Below the pieces are notes generated by a model. That model had not been told where the DNA came from, ran no database searches, and saw only the letters and a list, made by a program, of their open reading frames with translations. From NCBI RefSeq assembly GCF_019393635.1, contig NC_057862.1, forward strand, positions 676,450,314-676,514,313: DNA of 64,000 nt, given 5' to 3'. Shown one piece after another: positions 35,295 through 46,790 of this stretch. The position numbers and the translations under genes were made by a program. Position 1 is the first letter of the stretch. Each line of letters begins with the position of its first letter. This DNA comes from Dromiciops gliroides (lineage: Eukaryota; Chordata; Mammalia; Microbiotheria; Microbiotheriidae).

Positions 35295-38200
35295 TCAGTA
35301 CTTCACTCCTGGAATAAACTCCTTGGCATCAGGGTTCAGGTTACTTTTGCTCTGAAACAAGGAGCCAAAGGAAGACTGTAAGTGCAGGAAGTTAGACTTT
35401 GAACCTCCTCCTAGCACCTGTATCTCTTGTGGGGGTGTCCTGAGCTTCAGAGAGGGCCCCTATTTCCTTCCTCAGTGGGGCTCGTGTTCCATTAGACTAA
35501 GAGCTCAGGCCCAACCCCATGGCCAATCTGGGGCTCCAGCGGCCTTCCGCTGCCCTAAGTCCCCCGCGAGCTAAGTTCTCAGCCTAAGCACAGTCAACAC
35601 GAGATAGGCCCGGCCTGTTTTTATTTGGACACTGTCTAAGGACACAGTCTAGGGACTCGGGGCTCATCCCCCCAACTCCTGATTTCAGAAGGCACCACAG
35701 GCTGCTGGCTAGCAAGTGAACAAATACTCAAATCCTTCAAAAGCCTGCAGGACCAAAGCGCTGCGGAAGCTGTGCCCGGCCAGGAGAAATAGAGGGCCCG
35801 GGTCCCTGAGTCCCCAGGCTGGCCTCCCGAGGAGGCTGGCTCTGCGGACGCGGGGAGGGAGGCAGCTACAGAAAACCCGCCGGCGCGCTCACGACCAGGG
35901 GCCCTTACCAGGATATCTTCTGAACTGTGACTGTCACTGACAGAAAGTCCATGGAGCTGCTGCTGCAGCTGCCCAATGCCTTGAGGCAGGTCCCGGGAGG
36001 GAACGAACCAGTCCCGGTCTTCTTCGTCCAGCATTTCCTGGAAGCAGCGGTCCAGGAAGTCTTGTTCCTCAAGTTCTTCCTCCACCTGGCAGCAAAGGAG
36101 GGTGGAAGAGTTACCGGAGGCGTGAAGCGGGAAGCCGGGGGAGGCAAGGAAGGGGCTCTGACAACTGATGCCGAGCAGGCGAGAAGACTGGGGAGACAAC
36201 AAGCCCGAGGTCCCCAAGCCGGCCCAAGGGAACGCCCCGACCACACGGAACACGGAACCGGAGAAGGGGGAGCACACGTATCTCCCTCCCTGCACTGTGT
36301 CAAGTACGGAGACCTCTTCCCAACCTGGCCCCTGGCTGCCCCATCAGTCTCCTCTCCTCCGCCCTCCCGATGCTGGAGAGAAGGGGGGGGGGGGAGGGAG
36401 GAGGAAGGGGGAAGGAGGAGGGGGAAGGAAGAGGGGGAAGGAGGAGGGGGAAGGAGGAGCTGTCCCCGAGCCTCAGCACTGGCCACGCCCCTCTCCCTCC
36501 CTGCCCCTCTCTGCAGGAGGCTGTTCCTGGCTAAACCCTCCCGCTGGGAAGCAACCTTCTGCTTTCGTATCCTGAACCTCCCTGCCACCTCCCTTAGCAT
36601 GAATGCAAGCCCCTCGAGGGCAGGGGCAGCTGGCGCCTCTCGTGTCCCTAAGAACTAAACTGTTACCGGCCGAACCCCGCGTGACTTTACTGGATCTCTT
36701 TCTCTCTTTGAGCTTCCTTACATGGGGAAAGCTCGGGGAGTGGTGGGCAGAGAAATGAGAAAAGACCCGATGACTGGGCTGACTGGGCAGGGGCTGGAGA
36801 ACAGAGAAAGGCTGTTTCCTGATCCTGGGTTCAAGCAGGGCTTCGAAGGCCCCAATCCATGGTAAACTGAAAACGGGAGGTGGAAGCGTTTGCTCCTAAC
36901 AGGATACGGGGCGACTTCAGGTGCCCGCTATCTCTGGGGCACTCTGACCGACTCTCCTTCCCACACCTGCTCCTTTTAAGTGGCTCTGTGGGAGCGCACT
37001 CAACATTTTATAAAAGTGAGGAACAAAGAGTGGCCGACGGGTCTGCCCAGTCATGTCACCTGGGAAGCAGCCCAAAAGTGAAGTGACCAAGACCGACGAC
37101 TGTGCACTCCAAGTTCTTGTTATGAAGAGCACTAATGATCCACTGTTGGCCTTTTACTGAAAAGGACTTTTTTTTCATTCTTCAAAACTAGAAGAAGCCC
37201 ATGAATGCCTACAACAAATCATTTCTGTTTCCTTAATGAGTATTTCTCTTTTTTAAAAAAGAGCCCTTTTAATTTGGCAACATCTGCAAAAACTGTATAA
37301 AATTATTTCAAAGATCACTTATAGGGGCGGCTAGATAGCACAGTGGATAAACCACCAGCCCTGGATTCAGGAGGACCTGAGTTCAAATCTGACCTTGGAC
37401 ACTTGACACTTAACTAGCTGTGTGACCCTGGGCAAGTCACTTAACCCCCATTGCCCCACCAAACAAACAAAGATCACATATAAAAACTGATCAGTATCAA
37501 TCTGCAGGCTACACAGACCCTTTGCTTCCTATGATTCTACCTCTGGCTGCCTGACTTGCAGATACTTCTTCAAAGCTATTTTTTTTTTTTGGTGGGGCAA
37601 TGAGGGTTAAGTGACTTGCCCAGGGTCACACAGCTAGTGTCAAGTGTCTGAGGCTGGATTTGAACTCAGGTCCTTCTGAATCCAAGGCCAGTGCTTTATC
37701 CACTGCACCACCTAGCTGTCCTCTTGCAGATACTTCTTAACTCCCTAGGAAGAGAAAACTGAAAATTCAGAAAATTAAAATGTAATTTGGCCACATTATT
37801 CCTTTAAATGTTGAGTACATGACATACAATTTTGACCTGTGAAACTGTTCATTATTTTGTTTTAAATGAATTTTTCACTGATACCTCTGTCGTTTTTCAA
37901 TCTTAATAGCATTTTATTTTTTCTAGTTACCTGTAAAGATAGTTTTGAACATTTGTTTTTTTGTGTGTTTTTTTGGTTTTTTTTTTGTTTTTTGCGGGGC
38001 AATGGGGGTTAAGTGACTTGCCCAGGGTCACACAGCTGGTAAGTGTCAAGTGTCCGAGGCCAGACTTGAACTCAGGTACTCCTGAATCCAGGGCCAGTGC
38101 TTTATCCACTGTGCCACCTAGCCGCCCCCCTTGAACATTTGTTTTTATAAGATTTTGAGTTCCAGATTTTTCTCCCTCCCTCCCTTCCCTCCCCTCTCTG

Positions 38201-41200
38201 TAAGACAAAAAGCAATCTAACATAGGTTATATATGTGCAATTACATTGGACATATTTCCACATTAGTCATGTGAAAGAAGAATCAGAACAAAAGGGAAAA
38301 ACCTCAAAAAAGAAAAGAAAAAAAAGTAGAAACAGTATGGTTCAATCTGCATTCAGATTTCACGGTTCTTTTTTCTGGATTTTCCATCATGAGTCCTTTG
38401 AGATTGTCTTGGATCATTGTATTGCTGAGAAGAGCCAAGTCTATCACATGATTATCACACAATGTTGCTGTTACTGTGTACAATGTTCTCCTGGTTCTGC
38501 TCACTTCACTCAGCATCAGTCCACTTAAGTCTTTCCAGGTTTTTCTGAACTCTGACTGCTCATCATTTCATATAGCACAATAGTATTCCACTACATTCAT
38601 ATACCGCTACTTGTTCAGCCAACTGATGGGCATTGCCTCAATGTCCAATTCTTTGCCACCACAAAGAGAGCTGCTATAAATATTTTTGTACATGTGGGTC
38701 CTTCTCCCTTTTTTATGATCTCTTTAGGATACAGACCTAGTAGTGGTATTACTGGGTCATAGTAATAGTATGCATAGCCTTTTGGGCATATTTTTTTTCT
38801 TGTGTGGTGCAATGAGGGTTAAGTGACTTACCCAGGGCCACACAGCTAGTAAGTGTCAAGTGTCTGAGGTCAGATTTGAGCTCAGGTCCTCCTGAATGCA
38901 GGGCTTTGCTTTGTCCACTGTGCCGCCTAGCTGCCCTGGGCATAGTTCTAAATTGCTCTCCAGAATGGTTGAATCAGTTCACAACTTCACCAACAATACA
39001 TTAGTGTTCCAATTTTCCCACATCTTCTCCAACATTTATTATTTTCCTTTTCTATCATATTAGCCAATCTGATAGGTGTGAGGTGGTACTTCAGCAGTTT
39101 TAATTTGCATTTCTCTAATTATAGTGATTTAGAGCCTTTTTATACATGGCAATAGACAGCTTTGATTTCTTCATCTGAAAACTGCCTGTTCATATTCTTT
39201 AACCATTTCTCAATTGGGGAATGACTTTTCTTCTTATAAATTTGATTTAGTTCTCTATGTATCTTAGGCCTTTATCAGAAACACAGGCTGTAAAAATTAT
39301 TTCCCTAAAAGCACCAGGCCTGGATTCAGGAGGACCCGAGTTCAAATCTGGCCTCAAACACTTCACACTTACACCCCCCCAAAAATTGTTTCCCACCTTT
39401 CTGTTTTCCTTCTAATCTTGGCTGCATTGCTTCTGTTTATACAAAACTTTTTTCTAGCTGCTTGCAATATTTTCTCCTCCATCTGGGATCTCTGGAATTT
39501 GGCTATAATATTCCTGGAAGTTTTGCTTTTGGGATCTCTTTCAGGAGGTGATCGGTGGATTCTTCAATTTCTATTTTACCTTCTGCCTCTAGAATCTCAG
39601 GGCAATTTCCCCCAAACAATTTCTTGGAAGACGCTGTCTAAACTCTTATTTTGGTTATGGTTTTCAGGTAGTCCAATGATTTTCAAATTACTCTCCTGGA
39701 TCTATTTTCCAGGTGAGCTGTTTTTCCATGGAGATATTTCATATTGCCCTCTATTTTTTTATTCATTTGGATTTACAGGTGTTTTGGTTTCTCATAAAGT
39801 CACTAGCTTCCATTTGTTCAATCCTAATTCTTAGGCAATCATTTTCTTCAAAGAGTTTTATGTATCTCCTTTTCCATTTGGCTTTTCAATCTGTTGACTT
39901 TTTTCTCATGACTCTCCTGCATAGCTCTCATTTCTCTTTCCATTCTTTCCTCCACCTCTCTAAATCTTCCTTCTATCTCTCCTACTTTCTCTTCAAAGTC
40001 CCTTCCATGAACTGAGACCAATTCATATTTTTCTTGGAAGCTTTGGATGTTGGAGCTTTGACTTTATTATCTTCTTCTGAGGGTGTATTCTGGCTTGCCC
40101 CCAAAGAAACTGTCTATTGTCCTCTGTTTTCTTTGCTTACTCATCTCAACCTGGAAGTAGATGTCTCATTGAAATCTGATTCTCTATGGTCAGAAGCTTG
40201 GCGTTCCTGTGACCCTCCCCCACTGGGCCCCCACCACTCGAGTCTGCTCAGTGGTTCAGAACCAAGGCGCTTTTCCCCAACTCTAGCAGAGACCGCAGTC
40301 ACTTCACCCTGGCCAATCAATGAACCCCGTCACTGGTCCGCAAGCCAATCGTCAGAAGAAGCTGCTGGCACCTAAGACTCTGAGGCGCTGGAGGTGCCAT
40401 CTGTTCTAGGCTCAGTCCCTCGTGCTGAGCTCCTCTCTGAGCCTAAACAGGCTCAGAGGCGATCCAAGTTGCTGTCTTTGGCTGGAAAATAGTCTCATTC
40501 TGTTCTTATGTGGGTTAGGCTGCTCCAGGAATTGTTTTATGTCATTATTTCTGGAGTATTTGGATTATTTATCAGGAGCTTGGGGAAGTCACAGTCTTTC
40601 CTCTGCCATCTTGACTCTGCCCCACCCAGCCTGTACAAAACCTTTTTAATGTAATCAAAATGATCCATTTTACATTACATAATATTCTCTATCACTTGTT
40701 TGGTCATAGATTCTTCTCCTCTCCATAGTTCTGAGAGGTAAACTATTCCTTCCTCTCCTAATTTGCCTATGGTATCATACTTTGTCTAAATCATGTACCC
40801 ATTTTGACATTACTTTGGTATATGGTGTAAGATATTGTCTATGCCTAGTTTCTGCAATACTATCTTCCAGTTTTCCCAGCAGTTTTTGTCAAATATTGAG
40901 TTCTTATCCCAGAAGCTTGAGTTGGGGTTTATCAAATAAATAGTAGATAACTATAGTCATTTACTACTGTGTCTCCTGTGCATAACCTATTCCACTGATC
41001 CACCACTCTATTTCTTAGCCAGTACCAAATAGTTCTGATGACTTCTTTTTTCATATATATCTTTAGATTTGGTATGGCCAGCCCCCATTCCTGTGCATTT
41101 TTTTTTCATTAGTTCCCTTGATATTCTTGACCTTTTGTTCTTCCAGATTAATTTTGTTATTATTTTTCTAGCTCTATAAAATAATTTTTAGGTAGTGTGA

Positions 41201-41639
41201 CTCATATGGCACTGAATAAGTAAATTAATTTAGGTAGAATTGTCATTTTTATCATATTAGCTCAGCTTACCCATGAGCAATTCATATTTTTTCTAATTAT
41301 TTAGATCTGATTTTATTTGTGTGAAAAGTGATTTGTAATTGTGTTCATATATACACATATATATAAAAAATATAGTTTGAGGTCAAAGTCCTATTCCCAT
41401 TTCATCCCTACATCTTTTATTATTCCCTTTGATTTTCTAAATCTTTTATTTTTCCAAATGAATTTAATTATTTTATCAAGTACTACAATGCATATTTTGA
41501 CTGATAGAGCATTAAAACTATAAATTCACTTAGGTGGCATTGTCATTTTTATTACACTGGCATGGTCCAGTCACAAGCACTTAATAGACCTCCAGCTATT
41601 AAAATTATTCTTTATTTCTTTAAGGTGCACAGTAATTGA

Positions 41640-41686
<47 letters not shown>

Positions 41687-44600
41687 TATTTTGTGTGCTT
41701 TGGTAGATTGATATCCAGATAGTTAACTAATTTTGTAGTTATTTGAAATGGGATTTCTCTTTCCATTATTGCCTCTTGGATCCTGTTGTTATGGTCATAC
41801 TCTTTATTTCTGAGGATTTATTTTGTAGCCTGCAACTTTGCTGAGGCTATTAATCATTTCAATTAGTAGTCCCCAGGAGCTTTGATTCCCCTTTTCCTGA
41901 AGCCAGATAAGTAGTTTCTTTGAGCACCAAATCCTTGCAAATCTACTCTTTGTAAGGTTTCCATCTCTCTTTACAGAAGGTCTCTCTTCTGCCATGGGAG
42001 TGCTCATCACTAAAACAAGATTTCCCCTTCTTTCCCTGTTTTGATCCCTCCTTTTGCCTCTTTGCCCATTCTCCTTAGGATCTCGTGCTTCTGGGGACTA
42101 TAGGAGGTATTTTCCCTTGACTTAATTAGGGAATGTTACATATTAACCTCTCTCATCTTCCTCTTATGGGCCATCTCACTTTGGAATTTGGTCCTACAAA
42201 AACAAAATGAAGCCCTTAATTCATCTGTAAGTAGAGTGTTGTGAGGTTTAGTCTGTGATGGTTCAGGCCTATTTCTCCACCATCATGTATTGAACTTCTG
42301 TTTTTACCCTCATCTCATGTCCCTTTAGACCATGATGGTCTCTGTCATGATTTTGTTGTTGTCCTTGGCTGTCCTATTTGTTTGCCCTTCTTGTATTACT
42401 GGTGCCAGAGCAGATAATCTCTTCGGGTTTGGTTTTCTTCCTAGGAAAGCTTCAAACACCTCTTCTGACTGACCGTGCATCTTTCTCCATAAATGGTTAG
42501 GCTCTGGTATGCAGGGACTCCTCTGGACTTTCCCATTATGCCCCAGGAGCTTCTTCCTCCTGGAAGGTCATTTCAGCCCTATAGCTCATTCATTTCATTG
42601 GAACGTCAGTTCCTTTTGTATGTATGTGTGTTAGAGTTCAGCACAGTGCACGGCACATGGGCAGTACTTAGTCAATGTCTCCTGATTATGGCTGAAGCAT
42701 TTGCAGCCATGCTTCTTTTCTTTTTTTTTTTTTTTTTTAAGTGAGGCAATTGGGGTTAAGTGACTTGCCCAGGGTCACACAGCTAGTATGTGTTAAGTGT
42801 CTGAGGCCAGATTTGAACTCAGGTATTCCTGACTCCAGGGCCAGTGCTCTATCCACTGCGCCATCTAGTTGCCCCTCATGCTTCTTTTCTACAGGCAATC
42901 TGTATGTTCTTTCAATGGCCACTTTGGTTTCTGTGTTCAGCAGTTCTGGACAGTTCTCCTGAATTATTTCTTGCCTTGTGAACACAGGTTTTCCTCTGGG
43001 AGATCTACAATCTTTAAGTTGTTTCTACACACCCTGTCAAGATCAAAGGTTTTGCTTGCCCCTGATTGTTTCCTCTTAACATTACTGCATCACGGGGGCA
43101 GCTAGGTGGCGCAGTGGATAAAGCACTGGCCCTGGAGTCAGAAGGACCTGAGTTCAAAGCCAGCCTCAGACACATGACACTTACTAGCTGTGTGACCCTG
43201 GGCAAGTCACTTAACCCCCACTGCCCCGCCAAAAACCAAAAAAAATTAAAAAAAAAAAAAGGGATATTGTTTGGGGCGGCTAGGTGGCGCAGTGGATAGA
43301 GCACTGGCCCTGGAGTCAGGAGGACCTGGGTTCAAATCCAGCCTCAGACACTTAACACTTACTAGCTGTGTGACCCTAGGCAAGTCACTTAACCCCAATT
43401 GCGTCACTAAAAAACAAAAAAAACAAAAAAAAACACATTACTGCATCACCTTGCAGATTGTCCTTCACTTCTCTGTATTCACATTCCAAATCAGTTATTC
43501 TCTCTTGTTTCTTTGGTGATTCTTGCCACAGTGGACCCAAGTTCTTCTAGTCTATCAATTATGTCTGCTTTGTGGGCCATAAATTCTGCTCTCACAATTC
43601 TTATTTCTCTTTTAAACCATTTTAGGAGCATTCCCCTGTAGTTCCACAATCTCTCAGAAATCTACTGGTTCCTCTACCTCATCAGGTGTTGATTCATTTT
43701 CCTTTGTCCAATATTGTAGAAACATTTATTTATGGATGTCTGGACTCTTTGGGCCGATCTGAAGGCCACATTCCTTTCTCTTATTAATATCTTCCCTGTT
43801 GGCTTGTCTGTTTATACACAGGGTCCTTCACTGAATTCTCTTCCTCTTGAGATCCCAGGTCATTTTTACCATCTTCCTTATATTCCCCTATTGTTCACTT
43901 TCTGACTCCTTTGATAAAGGTTTCCCTGGGGCAGGACTTCAGAGCTGTATCCCACACGGGGCAACTGACATTTCAGCAGCCTCAGTCCCTTCTCCAAATG
44001 GCCTCTGGGGAAAAAGAATCACATAGCCCTGCACAAGGTGTCTTGCCACGGTTCCCTCTGTTCTTCAGGTCTCTGGCTGAACTCTGTTGCAGCAGAAAGT
44101 ACAGCCAGGCTTCTGGCTTCTGATTTTCTGCAGCACAGAAAAGCAGGGAAGGAACAGACCCAGGTTTTGTTGCAAACCTGTCGGTCTGCTTGTGCAGCCC
44201 TGCTGCTGGGGAGCAGTGAGTGGTGGGCGAGAGGGTACTGAATCTGCCCTGGGGGCTTCTATCCCCTTATGTGAAGGCAGCTGAAATTATCTCCTGTGCA
44301 CAACCCCTTTTTAGGAAAAGTCTGAGAAGTCAGGAGGGTAGTAATAGCTGACATTTACATAGCACTTTAAGGTGTGTGTATATACATATACATTCACACG
44401 CATACACACACTTGTATGAAGTGGGGCAGACAGAGGTTAAGGGCCTGGTCGGGGTCCCATTGCTGACAAGTTTCCAAGGCAGTAACTGAACCTGAGTTTC
44501 CCCAACTCGAGCTCATCCCTCCTTGCTGGCCACCTCCCTATTAACTGTTTATCTGAAGCGCACTGATGTCTGTTCTCTGGGCTACATGAGAGCACACAGT

Positions 44601-46739
44601 CACAGGATCATAGGCTCGAAGCTGGAATTAATCTTGTTCAAACCTCTTCATTTCTTCTGGAGGAAACTCAAATGCAGAGTTGGAAGACTTGACCAAAGTG
44701 ACGCGGCCAGTCCTGGAAGACGACCTCAAACCCTTCGTGTGGGTCTTCAGGTCACGCTCCCCACTATCCTCCATGATCACCACTGACAGCTCCTCCAGAC
44801 CCTAATGACCTGCTGTAACCACCATCTGTAGCACTCCAGCTGGAAATCACAGCTGATGATGCCTGCCACCACCCCCACCACCCCCACCAAGGTAGCCAGT
44901 GGAGTCTGTCTGCAGCTGTTACTGGTCTGGGCACAGATAATCCCAGGCAAGGATCATGGTATCATGAGGGTAAGAAAACCTTCCCCATTTGTGCAAAGTG
45001 CCCTCCATCTCACCCTCCCAAACTAACCAGCTGCCCACTATTCCAAAGAAAACTTTCAGAAAGAACAGAGAACAAACCGTAGTCCAGCTCCTTTGGATTC
45101 CAGACTGGCCTCACTGACTAAAAATCGGGGTCCCTGATTTCTCTGGAATGCTTTCTTATTCACTGCACACTAAAAGCTTGACTTGTCTATCCAAGAAGAA
45201 ACTGATTTGACAATAGGTATGGAAGTGAAATTGATTTTTTCCTCCTTAATTCACCCATGTCCCAGGTGCAGTTGGTGTAAGAAAAAGGTCTGGGAACCAT
45301 TCCCAATTTGCCTAAGAGGATACACCGCAAACCTACAGTGTGCAATGAGTAACAGATCTGAAAACGTCAAAAGGCTCAAGGGGGCTGCACAAGGATACAT
45401 GTTCCGTAACAGACAGAGTTCTTTAATGCCCTAAGAGGTTCAGATGTCCTTCCTTTCAGCCTGTTCCACTTCTATCTTACTGAGCTTTTACCCAAGGTGT
45501 TATAGGCATCAAAAGTCATAAGAAACCCCCACATATCTCCTGACGATTATCTAAGTGAAAAACATTCTGAAGGAGCATCATTTTCAGAGGCCCTCGCGCC
45601 ACGTCCTTCACTAGTCGCTTGGGACACTGCCGTCCCCAGAGAACAATTCACAGGCTTACATCTCATCTGGTGACTTAACTAGGCTTTATTCCATGGCTTT
45701 TACAAGGAAAGGACAGTGTACAGTGGCTCAAATGCTGGACTTGGGAGTCAGGAAGGACCAGGGTTCAAAATCAGCCAGTGGCATTTATTAGCTGGGTCTC
45801 CCTGGGCAAACCACTTAGCTTCACTCAGGCTGAGTCAATCTATATAAAACAGAAATAATAAAACCTGTAGCACTTGCCTCACAGGACTGCAAAGGAACGG
45901 AACAAGCATTTACTATGTGCCAGGCCCTGTACAAAGAGACTTTTATAATTAGGATCTCACTTGGTCCTCATAACAAGCCTGAGAAATAGTGGCTATTATT
46001 CCCATTTTCAGTTGAGGAAACTAAGGCAAAGAGAGATTAATGATTTGTCTAGGGTTTATACAGCAAGGAAAAGTCTGAGGCTGGATTTGAACTCAGTTCT
46101 TCCTGACTCCAGGCCCAGTGTGCTACCCACTGAGCCTCTTTGTAAAGATCAAATGGGACGATAGGATCAGAGACTCAGATATGAAAAGGACCTGGTGGCC
46201 TTGATGGTACATTCCACAAGCCTTCAAAGGCTCTAGAAATGTTAACTGGCCTAGAGAACAGCCTGGAGCAAGTACTGCCGAGACAACTCCTTAGAGCTCT
46301 AGAACCGCTAAGATCTGCTCACTCAGACCCAGAGGCCAGACACCATTTCACAGAGGAGGCGCCCCGACTCATTCCAGTTTGGAGGGGCCCCTTCACACAA
46401 GAAAATAACATTTCCCACTCAGAACCAAGGTAGGAAATATGGAAGAACGTGCTCTCCTTGGGTCTTCAGGTATGTTTTGTCACCTCTCCAGTACAAACTT
46501 CTCAACCCAATGGAATGGTGCAATCTTTCCCTACTCATCACATGTGAAGCCACATTCTCCATTCAATCTTTGAAGCTCTTCCTTCTGGAAGGGTCACTGG
46601 AGAACAATCAAACCTTCTCTTTACAAATGAAGACCCCTAAAGTAACCTACTCAGGGGTCTCAATCTGAAACTCAGACTCCTTCCCTTCTACCTCTCTTCT
46701 TTTCTTCACGAATTTGCGTGTCATCCTTGCGCAGGGGCC

Positions 46740-46790
<51 letters not shown>

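Larger units (their letters stand above)
37895..42020 (-). mobile_element. L1 LINE with nested insertions (PAIP2B intron 2)
   Basis: On the - strand, sense to PAIP2B. The 3'UTR and ORF2 C-terminal part run from about 37895 to 39453, then from 40634 to about 42020, where the frame reads VAGYKINPQKS, an L1 RT landmark. Two SINEs (37961-38130, 38791-38936), one partial SINE (39309-39385) and a second L1 (39454-40633) are inserted. From about 41370 the same ORF2 segment is repeated in diverged form, so a junction of two L1 copies lies near 41340. The frames are broken in many places. Confidence 0.82.
42706..44290 (-). mobile_element. L1 ORF1 and 5'UTR region (PAIP2B intron 2)
   Basis: On the - strand a frame near 42985-42880 reads FTRQEIIQENCPELLN and AIERTYRLPVEKKHE, an L1 ORF1p segment. 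The upstream DNA toward 44290 is GC-richer, like an L1 5'UTR. Three SINEs are inserted. It may belong to the same L1 as 40634-42020. Confidence 0.7.

Noticed and set aside
35636-36295. 219-codon - strand frame containing the PAIP2B middle exon
   Set aside because: Only 36085-35909 between the splice sites is coding; the rest is intron read-through.
41804-42010. Open frame ending VAGYKINPQK
   Set aside because: This is L1 ORF2, not a host gene.
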